Below, in pieces: positions 41,264-50,488 of a stretch of DNA of 64,000 nt; position 1 is the stretch's first letter, and every line of letters begins with the position of its first letter. The translations under genes were made by a program, and so were the position numbers. The notes under the pieces are model-generated. The model searched no databases, was not told where the DNA came from, and was given only the letters and a program-made list of their open reading frames with translations. The DNA is taken from NCBI GenBank assembly GCA_944319815.1, contig CALUEX010000001.1, forward strand, positions 62,001 to 126,000, read 5' to 3'. The stretch comes from an uncultured Prevotella sp. Lineage in GTDB: Bacteria; Bacteroidota; Bacteroidia; Bacteroidales; Bacteroidaceae.

Positions 41264-42340
41264 ATGCTTCGCAAACTCAAGGACATAACGTTGCAGATGG
41301 TCGCCGGCGCCAATGTCGTGACGGCGGTCATGATGCTGTTGGTGGGCTATTCGGACAGGCTCAACCCCGTGGAGCATCCGCTCCTGGCCAACGCCGGGCT
41401 GGCTTTCCCCGTGTTCATGCTCGTCAACGCGGGCTTCCTCGTCTTCTTCCTGTTCTTCAAGAAGCGTTACGCCCTGGTTTCGTTCATTGGCTTCGTGCTG
41501 TGTTACCAGCCCGTGCGCACTTACTGCCCGTTCAACATCACGCGCGACGTGCCGGCCGGCGCGTTGAAGGTGCTCTCGTACAACGTGCACGGCTTCGTGG
41601 CCGACAACCCACCTGACGACAAGCCCAACCCAATACTCGACTATGTGCTCGGCAGCGACGCCGACATAGTGTGCCTGCAGGAGGCCCGTCTCAACGACGC
41701 CATCATAGAGGCTGCCGCCGGCACGTATCCTTACGTTGACTCGGTAATTCACGCAGGGCGCGGCGACTGCCTCGTGCTCTTCAGCAAGCACCCTATACTG
41801 TCGAAGGAGCGCATCATGTACAAGTCGAAGGGCAACCTCAGCGCGGCCTTCCGCGTCAGGATTGGCGGCGAGACGGTCACCGTGGTCAACAACCACTTCG
41901 AGACCTCCGGCCTCTCGCTGGCCGACCGTGCCGGCTTCAAGGAGATGGTCAAGGGCAACTCGGGCAAGGACACCATCAAGGCCGAGTCGAGGCGGCTCGC
42001 CGTCAAGCTGGGCGAGTCAGTCAAAATCCGCGCACCGCAGGTTGACGCCGTGGCCGAGTACGTAAGCAAGTGCAAGGGCCCCGTAATCCTCTGCGGCGAC
42101 TTCAACGACAGCCCCATATCCTACGCCCACCGCACGCTCGACAAGCTGCTGACCGACTGCTACGTCGCTACGGGCAGCGGCCCCGGCATATCCTACCACC
42201 ACAACGCCATCTTCGTGCGCATCGACAACCTGATGTGCTCGGCCCATTACCGTCCCTACGGCTGCAAGGTAGACCGCAACAACGGCTATTCAGACCATTA
42301 CCCCATTTATTGCTTTCTTAGCAGACAAGCAGACGAGTGA
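41264..42340 (+). CDS. Endonuclease/exonuclease/phosphatase-family membrane protein
   Basis: A 358-residue protein with three N-terminal helices (to about residue 85) and a C-terminal EEP (DNase I-like) domain. Motifs are LKVLSYNVHGF (Asn), IVCLQEARLN (metal Glu), VNNHFETS (catalytic His), LCGDFNDSPIS (Asp/Asn) and GYSDHYPIY (Asp-His pair). The family includes nucleases, phosphodiesterases and inositol-phosphate phosphatases; the substrate is unknown. It is probably co-transcribed with the rhomboid gene. The last residues SRQADE come from the GACAAGCAGACGAG repeat. Confidence 0.88.
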   Translation: MLRKLKDITLQMVAGANVVTAVMMLLVGYSDRLNPVEHPLLANAGLAFPVFMLVNAGFLVFFLFFKKRYALVSFIGFVLCYQPVRTYCPFNITRDVPAGALKVLSYNVHGFVADNPPDDKPNPILDYVLGSDADIVCLQEARLNDAIIEAAAGTYPYVDSVIHAGRGDCLVLFSKHPILSKERIMYKSKGNLSAAFRVRIGGETVTVVNNHFETSGLSLADRAGFKEMVKGNSGKDTIKAESRRLAVKLGESVKIRAPQVDAVAEYVSKCKGPVILCGDFNDSPISYAHRTLDKLLTDCYVATGSGPGISYHHNAIFVRIDNLMCSAHYRPYGCKVDRNNGYSDHYPIYCFLSRQADE

Positions 42341-42492
42341 CAAGCAGACAAGGAACGGGTGACAAGCAACGAGCAGACGGGGAACGAGTAGGCAAGTGAC
42401 AAATAACAGGCAGATAAGTCATCATTCAATGACAAAGACATAACAGTACAGGCAAACTGGCTTGTTTGCTCGTTTGCTTGTCCGCTTGTTTG
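42320..42492. repeat. GACAAGCAGACGAG word repeat, both orientations
   Basis: Forward words at 42320-42420 and the inverse (GCTTGTTTGCTCGTTTGCTT) at 42449-42492 could pair into a hairpin after the EEP gene. Confidence 0.7.
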
Positions 42493-42512
42493 CTAAAAAA
42501 GTAAAGTTTTAT

Positions 42513-42543
42513 TTTGCATTTCGCTTGATTTGCATTATCTTTG
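42513..42543 (+). promoter_or_regulatory. secDF promoter
   Basis: TTTG (42513-42516), a 19-base spacer and TATCTTTG (42536-42543); leader about 45 bases. Confidence 0.8.
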
Positions 42544-42594
42544 CACGCTATAATGCCAAAGTGAAAAAACATCAAAAAATAAATAACAACTAAA

Positions 42595-45591
42595 ATGCAA
42601 AACAAAGGAATTGTAATTGTCTTGTCCGTCCTCCTGACGCTCGCAAGCATCTTTTACCTTTCTTTCTCCGTCGCCACAAGCTATTATGACGGCCAGGCTG
42701 CAAAGATAAAAGACCCCGTAGCGCAGCAGGACTACAAGGACTCCGTGAAGTACCTCGGCATCTACTCGTACAAGAAGTGCCTTGATACGCAAATCGGACT
42801 CGGCCTTGACCTGAAGGGCGGCATGAACGTGGTGCTCGAAATTTCGGTGCCCGACGTGGTGGATATGCTCGCCGACCACAAGACCGACGCCGCCTACCTC
42901 AAGTCGATGGAGGAGGCGAAGAAAGAGGAGGAGCAAAGCCAAAGCGACTTCATCTCACTTTTCATCAAGCATTATCGCCAGAACGCCCCGGGGCACAGGT
43001 TGGCGGAAATCTTCGCCACACAGCAGCTGAAGGGCAAGGTTAGCACGCAAAGCACCGACGCAGAGGTGGAGAAAGCCCTGCGCGCCGAGGTTCAGGCAGC
43101 CATCGATAACTCATACATCGTTGTCCGCAACCGTATCGACAAGTTCGGTGTCGTACAGCCCAACATCCAGAAACTCGAAGGTCAGGAAGGCCGAATAATG
43201 GTCGAGATGCCTGGCATCAAGGAGCCCGAGCGCATCCGCAAGCTCCTCCAGGGTAGCGCCAACCTCGAGTTCTGGGAGACTTACAACAGCGAAGAGGTTA
43301 CACCTTATTTAATACAGCTTGACCAGATGATGGCCAACAATGACGCTCCGGCTGACACAACGGTCGCCAGCGACACAGCCGCCGTTGCCAAGCAGACGGC
43401 AAAGGCCGAGACTGCCAAGCCTAAGTTCCAGCTCAAGAAGGACGCCGACGACGCAGCAACGGCTGCAGCCGAGAGCGACGCCCAGACCGAGTTGGCAAAG
43501 AAGCAGCACCCGCTGTTGTCCGTACTGCAGACCACTCCGCAGGGTGCGCTTAGCCTCGTGGGCTATGCCAACGTGCGCGACACCGCCGCCGTTAACAAAA
43601 TCATCTATTCAGAGGCAGCCGAGCGCATATTGCCGAGCGACCTCAAGCTGTTGTGGAGTGCAAAGCCGGCTGACGGACTTACTTCCAAGAACGTTTACGA
43701 ACTTCACGCCTTGAAGGTTACGCAGAGCAACGGACGTGCACCGCTTGAAGGCGACGTGATAACTGACGCCCGTGACGACTTCAACCAGATGGGACGCCCG
43801 ATTGTCAGCATGTCGATGAACTCTGACGGCGCACGCCGTTGGGCATCGCTTACCAAGGCAAACGTCGACCGTGCAATCGCCATCGTGCTCGACGGGGCCG
43901 TGTACAGCGCGCCTCGCGTCAACGGTGAAATCACCGGCGGAAACTCTGAAATCAGCGGAAACTTCACCATCGAGGATACCAAAGACCTTGCCAACACGCT
44001 CAAGTCAGGCCGTATGCCGGCTCCGGCACGCATCGTCCAGGAAGACATCGTAGGCCCGTCGCTCGGTGCGCAGTCAATCCAGCAAGGCTTGATTTCGTTC
44101 GTCATAGCCTTCATCATCCTCATGGCATACATGGTTGTGCTTTACAACTTCATTCCGGGTATGCTGGCCAACATGGCGTTGCTGTTCAACCTGTTCTTCA
44201 CGTTGGGCATCATGAGTTCGTTCCAGACGGCGTTGACCATGCCGGGTATCGCCGGTTTGCTCTTGTCGTTGGGTATGGCGGTGGACGCAAACGTGCTCAT
44301 CTACGAGCGTGCCAAGGAGGAATTGGCAAAGGGCTTGAACGTTAAGTCGGCCATCGACGCCGGTTACAAAAACGCCTTCTCGGCCATATTCGACTCAAAC
44401 TTGACTTCAATCATCACCGGTGTCATCCTTGCCGTGTTCGGCACAGGCCCCATCCGAGGCTTCGCCGTTACGCTTATCATCGGTCTGTGCTGCTCGTTCT
44501 TCACGGCTGTGTACATGACACGCCTTGTCTATGACCGCCAGATGAAGCGCGACAAGTGGCAGAACCTGACGTTCTCTACGCCAATCTCGCGCAAGATGCC
44601 GCAGAACACCAACTTCAACTTCATGGGCAGCTCCAAGCGTTCGCTCACAATCTGGGGCATACTTACGGTCGTGTTCATCCTCAGCTTCATGTTCAAGGGC
44701 TTCAGCAAGAGCATCGACTTCACCGGCGGACGCAACTACGTGCTGCGTTTCGAGAAGCCCGTGCAGCCCGAGCAAGTGCGCGACGCCCTCGAGGGAGCGT
44801 TCGGCGAGTCTACCTTCAGCGCCATCGCGCTCGGTGTTGACGGCCGCAACATCCGCGTAACCACCAACTACAAAATAGAGTCTAACGACCAGAACGTTGA
44901 CGACGAGGTAGAGAGCATCCTCTTCAACTCGCTCACCAAGGCTGGCCTCGTGACCCAGACCGACATATCGAAGTTCCGCAACCCCGACATCCGTGAGGGC
45001 GGCTCGATTATCAGCAGCGCCAAGGTAGGCCCGTCGGTGGCCAAGGACATAACGCAGGGAGCCATCATAAGCGTCCTCGTCGCCATCGTGGCCATCTTCC
45101 TCTACATCCTGCTGCGCTTCCGCAACGTGGCGTTCTCGCTCGGCTCAACCATCGCGTTAGCCTTCGACACGCTGTTCGTTCTCGGTGTCTACTCGCTGTT
45201 GTGGGGACTCGTGCCAATGTCGCTCGAGGTTGACCAGACGTTCATCGGAGCAATCCTTACCGTCATAGGTTACTCAATCAACGACAAGGTGGTGGTCTTT
45301 GACCGTATCCGCGAGAATATGCACCTCTTCGAGAAGCGCAACCGCTGGACGCTGTTCAACGACTCATTGAACCAGACGCTTGCGCGTACCGTCAACACCG
45401 GTTCGGCAACGCTGCTCGTGCTCATCATCTGCTTCTTCTTCGCGGGAGAGAGCATCCGCAGCTTCTCGCTGACGATGATACTCGGTATCGTGTTCGGTAC
45501 GTTCTCGTCAATCTTCATCGCAGCCCCCGTGGCTTACCTGACGCTCGGCCGCAAGGAGAAGAGCAAGGGCGTGAAGACCGTGCAGGAATAA
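42595..45591 (+). CDS. secDF: Fused protein translocase subunit SecDF
   Basis: A 998-residue fusion of SecD and SecF, the proton-driven RND-type helper that completes Sec-dependent export. The SecD half starts with an N-terminal helix, the motif IGLGLDLKGGMNVVLEI, a periplasmic P1 domain and helices with SLGMAVDANVLIYERAKEE. The SecF half has GFSKSIDFTGGRNYVLRF and VIGYSINDKVVVFDRIREN. Both D-x-N/R transmembrane motifs are intact. A low-complexity Ala/Asp/Lys insert (about residues 240-305, e.g. TTVASDTAAVAKQTAKAE) lies in the SecD periplasmic domain. Monocistronic, with its own promoter and terminator. Confidence 0.98.
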   Translation: MQNKGIVIVLSVLLTLASIFYLSFSVATSYYDGQAAKIKDPVAQQDYKDSVKYLGIYSYKKCLDTQIGLGLDLKGGMNVVLEISVPDVVDMLADHKTDAAYLKSMEEAKKEEEQSQSDFISLFIKHYRQNAPGHRLAEIFATQQLKGKVSTQSTDAEVEKALRAEVQAAIDNSYIVVRNRIDKFGVVQPNIQKLEGQEGRIMVEMPGIKEPERIRKLLQGSANLEFWETYNSEEVTPYLIQLDQMMANNDAPADTTVASDTAAVAKQTAKAETAKPKFQLKKDADDAATAAAESDAQTELAKKQHPLLSVLQTTPQGALSLVGYANVRDTAAVNKIIYSEAAERILPSDLKLLWSAKPADGLTSKNVYELHALKVTQSNGRAPLEGDVITDARDDFNQMGRPIVSMSMNSDGARRWASLTKANVDRAIAIVLDGAVYSAPRVNGEITGGNSEISGNFTIEDTKDLANTLKSGRMPAPARIVQEDIVGPSLGAQSIQQGLISFVIAFIILMAYMVVLYNFIPGMLANMALLFNLFFTLGIMSSFQTALTMPGIAGLLLSLGMAVDANVLIYERAKEELAKGLNVKSAIDAGYKNAFSAIFDSNLTSIITGVILAVFGTGPIRGFAVTLIIGLCCSFFTAVYMTRLVYDRQMKRDKWQNLTFSTPISRKMPQNTNFNFMGSSKRSLTIWGILTVVFILSFMFKGFSKSIDFTGGRNYVLRFEKPVQPEQVRDALEGAFGESTFSAIALGVDGRNIRVTTNYKIESNDQNVDDEVESILFNSLTKAGLVTQTDISKFRNPDIREGGSIISSAKVGPSVAKDITQGAIISVLVAIVAIFLYILLRFRNVAFSLGSTIALAFDTLFVLGVYSLLWGLVPMSLEVDQTFIGAILTVIGYSINDKVVVFDRIRENMHLFEKRNRWTLFNDSLNQTLARTVNTGSATLLVLIICFFFAGESIRSFSLTMILGIVFGTFSSIFIAAPVAYLTLGRKEKSKGVKTVQE

Positions 45592-45629
45592 TCTTTTCAT
45601 ACATAAAATCCTGAAATAACACTTCATTA

Positions 45630-45667
45630 CGGTGGGGAGGGCGTGAGCTTTCCCCACCGCTTTTTTG
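45630..45667 (+). terminator. secDF terminator
   Basis: CGGTGGGGA and TCCCCACCG form a nine-base stem around 12 bases, followed by CTTTTTTG. Confidence 0.9.
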
Positions 45668-45853
45668 TGCCTTGCGGTCTCCCGTTGACGCCGTTGCGCC
45701 ACGGAAACGGGCGTTGCGCCGTTATTTTCCTGCGCAATGTTGCAATTCGATAGAACCGTCATTTTTGCGTAACATAATCCCTGTTTATTGTCTTTTTGCC
45801 GTTGTTTTAATCTTATTTAACGATATAAAACCGATACGAACCCTTTATTTACG

Positions 45854-45861
45854 TAAATTTG
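45854..45861 (+). promoter_or_regulatory. Promoter -7 box far upstream of the leucine-rich repeat gene
   Basis: TAAATTTG, an exact TAnnTTTG box. If used, the leader before the ATG at 46327 would be about 460 bases. Confidence 0.5.
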
Positions 45862-46326
45862 CAGTGTAAATTGGAATGTCTACATTTCAAAAGGAGATTA
45901 CATTACCTCGGCAATTCGGATTGAATACTCCCCTTCGGGGCGTCACTGAAAGTAAAGGGACGGCTCTTCTCCTTGCCGTGCGGCGCCGGTTTTGGCCCGT
46001 GGGGCGAACACTTTGCTTATTTTTACGTTGCGTCTGCGTCCCGTCTTGCAGAATAATTTATGATTACTGTGCGCCATGCGTTGTGCCGCAGTGTGTAAGT
46101 TATTCTATCGTTATGGAGACGAGACATCTTTACCAAGACGGCCTTCAGGCCTTTTATTGCGTTCACTACAGCGGCCACGCCGCATTGTTTTCCCGTCGCA
46201 GTCGCGCCGGGAAGTCCACTCCTGTGCGCTTTCTTCCACGCCCGGCCACGCCGGTGACCGGTTCACTCGCAGCCTTTGCGCGTGGATTAAGAGACTATAA
46301 TCAACCAACATTTAATATTTTACATC
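45862..46326 (+). other. Long possible leader of the leucine-rich repeat gene
   Basis: A 465-base stretch with several GC-rich stems (CTCCCCTTCGGGGCG, CGGCCACGCCG, GACGGCCTTCAGGCC). An open frame of 153 codons crosses it but its translation is Arg/Cys-rich and unlike a protein, so it is not called. It could be a structured 5' UTR or decayed sequence. I recognise no riboswitch. Confidence 0.45.
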
Positions 46327-48359
46327 ATGAAAATTAACAAAATTAAAACTCTTGTGTTGGCCGTCGCCCTTTGTCTTTTTGGGGAAATGTCGGCGCAGGC
46401 ACAGTCGTCCTCTTTCGTGCAAGGAGGAATCCGTTACAACATCCTGGATTCATACCGTAAAACTTGCGGAGTGACGGCAAACATTGATGAGACTACCGGT
46501 GCTTCCAATTACAGCGGTGTCATTGAAATACCCCGCACTGTGCTTTACTTGGGAAAATTCTACACCGTTACGCGAATTGGAAAAGGAGCATTTTCAAAAT
46601 CATCAAAATTGGTTGCAGTCAAGTGCCCGAGCACCGTACCGTTACGGAGATAGGCGATGAAGCCTTTTCCGACTGTAATAGTTTGCTTGATGTGCAATTA
46701 GGCTCTGCCACAGAGATTGGAATGTCTGCGTTCAAGAATTGTACTCGTCTGCCAAGCATCACCATCCCCAATTCAGTTAGTGAAATTGGCAATAATGCGT
46801 TTCAAAATTGTACAAGTTTGGCAGACGCTACCATCGGCAATTCAGTCACCGAAATAGGTGGCTATGCGTTTGAAAATTGTCTAAGCCTGTCCGACTTGAC
46901 TATTGGTAGTTCTGTCACAAGTATTGGTAACAATGCTTTTCAAAACTGTAAAAGCCTGGCAAAAGTAACCATCCCCAATTCAGTCATCTCTATAAATGAC
47001 AATGCGTTTAATGGCTGTGCAAAATTGGCCGACTTGACTATCGGCAGTTCCGTTACAAAGATTGGTCAATATGCGTTTGAAAATTGTACAAGCCTGACAG
47101 AAGTAACCATCCCTAACTCTGTCATCTCGATTGGTTACGCAGCGTTTAATGGATGTGCAAAACTGACCGACTTGACCATAGGCAGTTCCGTTACAGAGAT
47201 TGGTAGTTATGCGTTTTCAAATACAAACATATCGGAATTAGACCTTCCTAACTCCGTTACCGAGATTGGCGAGAATGCGTTTTCATCTACAAACATATCG
47301 GAATTAAACCTTCCTAACTCCATTACTGAGATTGGACGTTTCGCGTTTTCTGACTGTACAAACTTAGTAAAAGTAACCCTCCCCAACTCAATTACCTCTA
47401 TTAGTGCTTTTAAAGGGTGTACAAGCCTCAAGGAGATAACCTTTCCCAACTCTGTTACAAGTATTGGCGGTTTTAAAGGGTGTACAAGTCTCAAGGAGAT
47501 AATCATTCCCAACTCTGTCACCAATATTTCGGAGGAGGCGTTTAGCGGATGTACAGGCCTGACAACCTTAATCATCAATGATGCCGCTGTCGCGATAGGC
47601 AATCGAGCGTTTGAAAGTTGTACAAGCCTGACAAACGTGTCTTTTGGCAATTCTGTTACAGAGATTAATGGTTCATTTATAAATTGTACAAGCCTTAAGG
47701 AAATCGTCATTTCCAATTCTGTCATCACTCTTGGTAGCTCTACGTTTGAAGGTTGCACAAACCTGTCAAAAGTTACACTCCCCAAATATATCACCGTGAT
47801 TGGCGACTACGCGTTTGATAAATGTACAAGCCTGACAGAAATAACAATTCCTGAATTTGTTACCGAGATAGGTTATGCTGCGTTTAGAAACTGTCCACTA
47901 CTGACGTCCATAACCATACCAAGCCTTGTTACCAGTATTGGAGATTATGCATTTGAATACAATATAACGACCGTTTATTCATTAAATCCTACGTCGCCAT
48001 CCATTCAAAGTACTACTTTTCACTATTTTGTTTATGATAAAGCGACGCTTTATGTGCCTTACGGCTCATTAACGGCATATAAAAGTGCTTATGGTTGGAG
48101 CAATTTCGTGAACATCAAGGAGTTCGACCCTACGGGCATCTCCGGCGTTGAGGCCACGGCGGACATGGACGTTAGCGTAGAGGGCGGCAGCATCGTGGTA
48201 AGCGGCGCGCAGGGCAGCGTGGCCGTTTACAGTCTGTCGGACGCGATGGTTGGCCGTGCCAAGGGCGGCAGCCGCGCCGTCGTTGCCGTTCCCGGCCCCG
48301 GCGTCTACGTGGTGAAGACCGGCGGAAAGGCCGTGAAGGTAAGAATTAATAATGAATAA
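46327..48359 (+). pseudogene. BspA-like leucine-rich repeat surface protein, frameshifted
   Basis: Signal peptide MKINKIKTLVLAVALCLFGE (to about SAQAQ), then about 20 BspA/TpLRR repeats of 23 residues (consensus like VTEIGDEAFSDCNSLLDVQL), a spacer (LYVPYGSLTAYKSAYGWSNF) and a C-terminal sorting-type domain ending GVYVVKTGGKAVKVRINNE, suggesting type IX-like secretion. The first frame (46327-46653) stops at codon 109; the repeats continue in another frame (46623-48359). The break sits at a tandem ACCGT-ACCGT (46633-46642): removing one unit restores STVTEIGDEAF in one frame. So this is one gene split by a five-base duplication, or a phase-variable gene in the off state. Repeats are AT-rich and the C-terminal domain is GC-rich. 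Confidence 0.82.
46633..46642 (+). repeat. Tandem pentanucleotide ACCGT x2 at the frameshift
   Basis: Two adjacent ACCGT units at exactly the point where the reading frame of the leucine-rich repeat gene breaks. Confidence 0.85.
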
Positions 48360-48465
48360 TGAAAAATTAAGAATGAATAATGGGTGATGAATATCGGCAA
48401 GCGGCTGTCCGACGTCAGGCGATATTTATCCGTCTTATAGGCCACTGAACGTCAGTGGGTTACCC
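48345..48465. other. 3' flank of the leucine-rich repeat gene with AT-rich word repeat
   Basis: AATTAATAATGAATAATG words run through the stop codon of the gene to about 48392. No gene is present. Confidence 0.55.
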
Positions 48466-48500
48466 AAAGGGCACGTATTGCGCGGCAATACGTGCCCTTT
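48466..48500. repeat. Family-2-like hairpin with TTGC core
   Basis: Arms AAAGGGCACGTATTGC and its complement around two bases. Followed by TTGCCGTGCGATAGGCC, a partial unit. Confidence 0.75.
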
Positions 48501-48631
48501 TGCCGTGCGATAGGCCATGTATTGAAGGGCGATATGTGGGAAACGTGACGGAATATTGCGCCAAGGCGTTGGACGTTCGCGTAAAAATACCAGGCATTCG
48601 CGTTTGCAAATAGTTGTTTCGCGTAAAAAAT

Positions 48632-48842
48632 ACGTGGGTTCGGTATAAGACTGGTGCAGGACTTTTCAATTTTAGTCCCATAAATGCCGATAAAACGGCA
48701 TTTCGCCATCAGCCATGTTGCCACCCAACCCGTAGGGACGCTCAGGCCGAGCGTCCCTACACGTGGGTGGGCATTGTTCCCAGTGATGATGCCCAATATT
48801 TTTAACGCAGGTTCGGCGTAAACCTTACGCCGAACTGACGTT
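48632..48842 (-). repeat. Long dispersed repeat, copy B (collapsed form)
   Basis: 211 bases, inverted relative to 38682-38982 and almost identical outside the 90-base difference. Contains the collapsed palindrome at 48732-48760. Confidence 0.9.
48732..48760. repeat. MITE-like palindrome, collapsed form
   Basis: GTAGGGACGCTCAGGCCGAG plus CGTCCCTAC: a single 29-base palindrome where copy A has two arms and a 57-base centre. Confidence 0.85.
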
Positions 48843-48853
48843 GGGTTTAATGT

Positions 48854-48889
48854 AAAAAGCCCAACGGCCTTGCGACCGTTGGGCTTTTT
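48854..48889. terminator. Bidirectional terminator between the leucine-rich repeat gene and rseP
   Basis: AAAAAGCCCAACGG and CCGTTGGGCTTTTT: a 14-base perfect stem with A and T tracts on both sides, serving convergent genes. Confidence 0.9.
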
Positions 48890-48941
48890 ATGTTGAATGC
48901 CGTGTTGTTGACCGATGGTCAGTAACTTCCTGGCTATCGGA

Positions 48942-48987
48942 TTTTTAATTTTTCATTCTTCATTCTTCATTCTTCATTCTTCATTCC
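48942..48987 (+). repeat. TTCATTCTTCATTC tandem repeat
   Basis: Five TTCATTC units next to the rseP stop codon. Confidence 0.7.
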
Positions 48988-50367
48988 TTACATATACCCC
49001 AGCCAGCGTAGTATGTCGTTCATGTTGGCCACGACCATGAGGAGGATGAGGATGCCGAAGCCTACGTACTCGGCCTTGATGAGGAAATTCTCGCTGGGCT
49101 TGCGGCGCGTTATCATCTCGTAGAGCAGGAAGAGCACGTGGCCGCCGTCAAGCGCGGGGATGGGCAGGATGTTCATGAAGGCGAGGATGATGCTGAGGAA
49201 GGCCGTCATGCGCCAGAACATCATCCAGTCCCACGTCGGGGGGAAGAGGCTGCCTATGGCGCCGAAGCCGCCGAGCGACTTTGCGCCGTCGGCCGTGAAG
49301 ACATATTTCATGTCGTCTACGTAGCCGCGCAGCACGTCAACGCCGTAGACTGCGCCGGCGGGGAAGCTCTCAAGGAAGCCGTATTCAAGGGTGACGGGCT
49401 TGTAATATGTGCCGAGATAGGTGCGGCCAACGCCGAGGGTGAGGTCGGGGTTGAGCGTCATCTGCACGGTGTCGGGGCGTGCCTTGCCGCCGTCGTGGGC
49501 GAAGACAACGGTCGTGGTGCGCGCGCGGAGGCTGTCGGCAGGCGTCTTTGCGGCAGCGAGCACGTCTTGCAGGCGGCCCATCTGGTCGTCAAACTCGTTC
49601 CACGAGTCGATGGGCTTGCCGCCGATGGCCAGCAGCTTGTCGCCCTTCTGCATCCCGGCCTTTGCCGCCGGGGAGCCGGCCAGCACGCTGTCAACGTCGG
49701 CCGGGATGAACGGCTGCGTGAAGACGGGCTGCTCCTTGACCATCGTCAGGAGGCTCATGTCCTCGGGCATGGTGATTGTCACTTCCTTGCCTTGCCGCTT
49801 CACGGTGACGGTCTGCGCGTTGGCGATGGTACGGTACATATCTACGTTAAAGCGGTCGAATGCCTTTTCGTCCGTGCGCAGCAGTATGTCGCCGTCGCGG
49901 AAGCCTATCTCCTTGGCCGTGTCGTTAAACTTCATGCCCATCTTCATGTCGCCGAGGGCGTAGTAGGAGTCGCCCCAAGTGAAGAGCACCATGGCGTAGA
50001 TGAACAGCGCGAGCAGGAAGTTGACCAGTACGCCGCCCACCATTATGAGCAGCCTCTGCCACGCGGGCTTCGAGCGGAACTCCCATGGCTGGGCCGGTTT
50101 CTTCATCTGTTCGGTGTCGAACGACTCGTCTATCATGCCCGAAATCTTGCAGTAGCCGCCCAGCGGAAGCCAGCCTACGCCGTAGGTGGTGTCGCTGTGC
50201 TTGGGCTTAAACTCGAAAAGATGGAACCAGGGGTCGAAGAACAAGTAAAACTTTTCGACCCTCACGCCGAAAAGTTTTGCGAAAAAGAAGTGCCCGCCCT
50301 CGTGGAGGAGCACCAGGATTGAGATTGCCAGCATGAACTGGAGCAGGCGGATTAAAAATACTTCCAT
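48988..50367 (-). CDS. rseP: Site-2 intramembrane metalloprotease RseP
   Basis: A 459-residue inner-membrane zinc protease. The zinc motif is His22-Glu23-x-x-His26 in LVLLHEGGHFFFAKLF; the third ligand motif is NILPIPALDGGHVLF near residue 410. A PDZ domain lies between (about 200-285; SPAAKAGMQKGDKLLAIGGK). It performs the second cut in envelope-stress signalling, releasing sigma factors from anti-sigma proteins, or clears signal peptides. It ends the minus-strand series DUF4290-murA-rimM-dxr-rseP. Confidence 0.96.
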   Translation of the reverse strand: MEVFLIRLLQFMLAISILVLLHEGGHFFFAKLFGVRVEKFYLFFDPWFHLFEFKPKHSDTTYGVGWLPLGGYCKISGMIDESFDTEQMKKPAQPWEFRSKPAWQRLLIMVGGVLVNFLLALFIYAMVLFTWGDSYYALGDMKMGMKFNDTAKEIGFRDGDILLRTDEKAFDRFNVDMYRTIANAQTVTVKRQGKEVTITMPEDMSLLTMVKEQPVFTQPFIPADVDSVLAGSPAAKAGMQKGDKLLAIGGKPIDSWNEFDDQMGRLQDVLAAAKTPADSLRARTTTVVFAHDGGKARPDTVQMTLNPDLTLGVGRTYLGTYYKPVTLEYGFLESFPAGAVYGVDVLRGYVDDMKYVFTADGAKSLGGFGAIGSLFPPTWDWMMFWRMTAFLSIILAFMNILPIPALDGGHVLFLLYEMITRRKPSENFLIKAEYVGFGILILLMVVANMNDILRWLGYM

Positions 50368-50488
50368 GTCTTTTTTTTAGTTGACAAGCGACAAGCAGAC
50401 GGGCAGACAAGGTCGTTGCACGTGCCGTGTGTGCATGGCTGCGTGGTGGCTTGTGCTTTTCGTTGCTAATTTCTTTATTCTTATACTC

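Noticed and set aside
40337-41896. 519-codon open frame antisense to the rhomboid and EEP genes
   Set aside because: Shadow of two well-supported genes, with His/Val/Glu-rich nonsense translation.
45876-46337. Open frame of 153 codons upstream of the leucine-rich repeat gene
   Set aside because: The translation is rich in Arg, Cys and Pro without domain structure, it overlaps the start of the signal-peptide gene in another frame, and nothing supports it as a protein.
46620-46655. Programmed ribosomal frameshift in the leucine-rich repeat gene
   Set aside because: There is no slippery heptamer or downstream stem, while a simple ACCGT duplication explains the shift fully.
38680-48850. The 10-kb segment between inverted repeats as a transposon or integrated island
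   Set aside because: It carries core genes (hup, secDF) and no recombinase, and the bracketing repeats also occur as parts elsewhere, so an island call is not supported.
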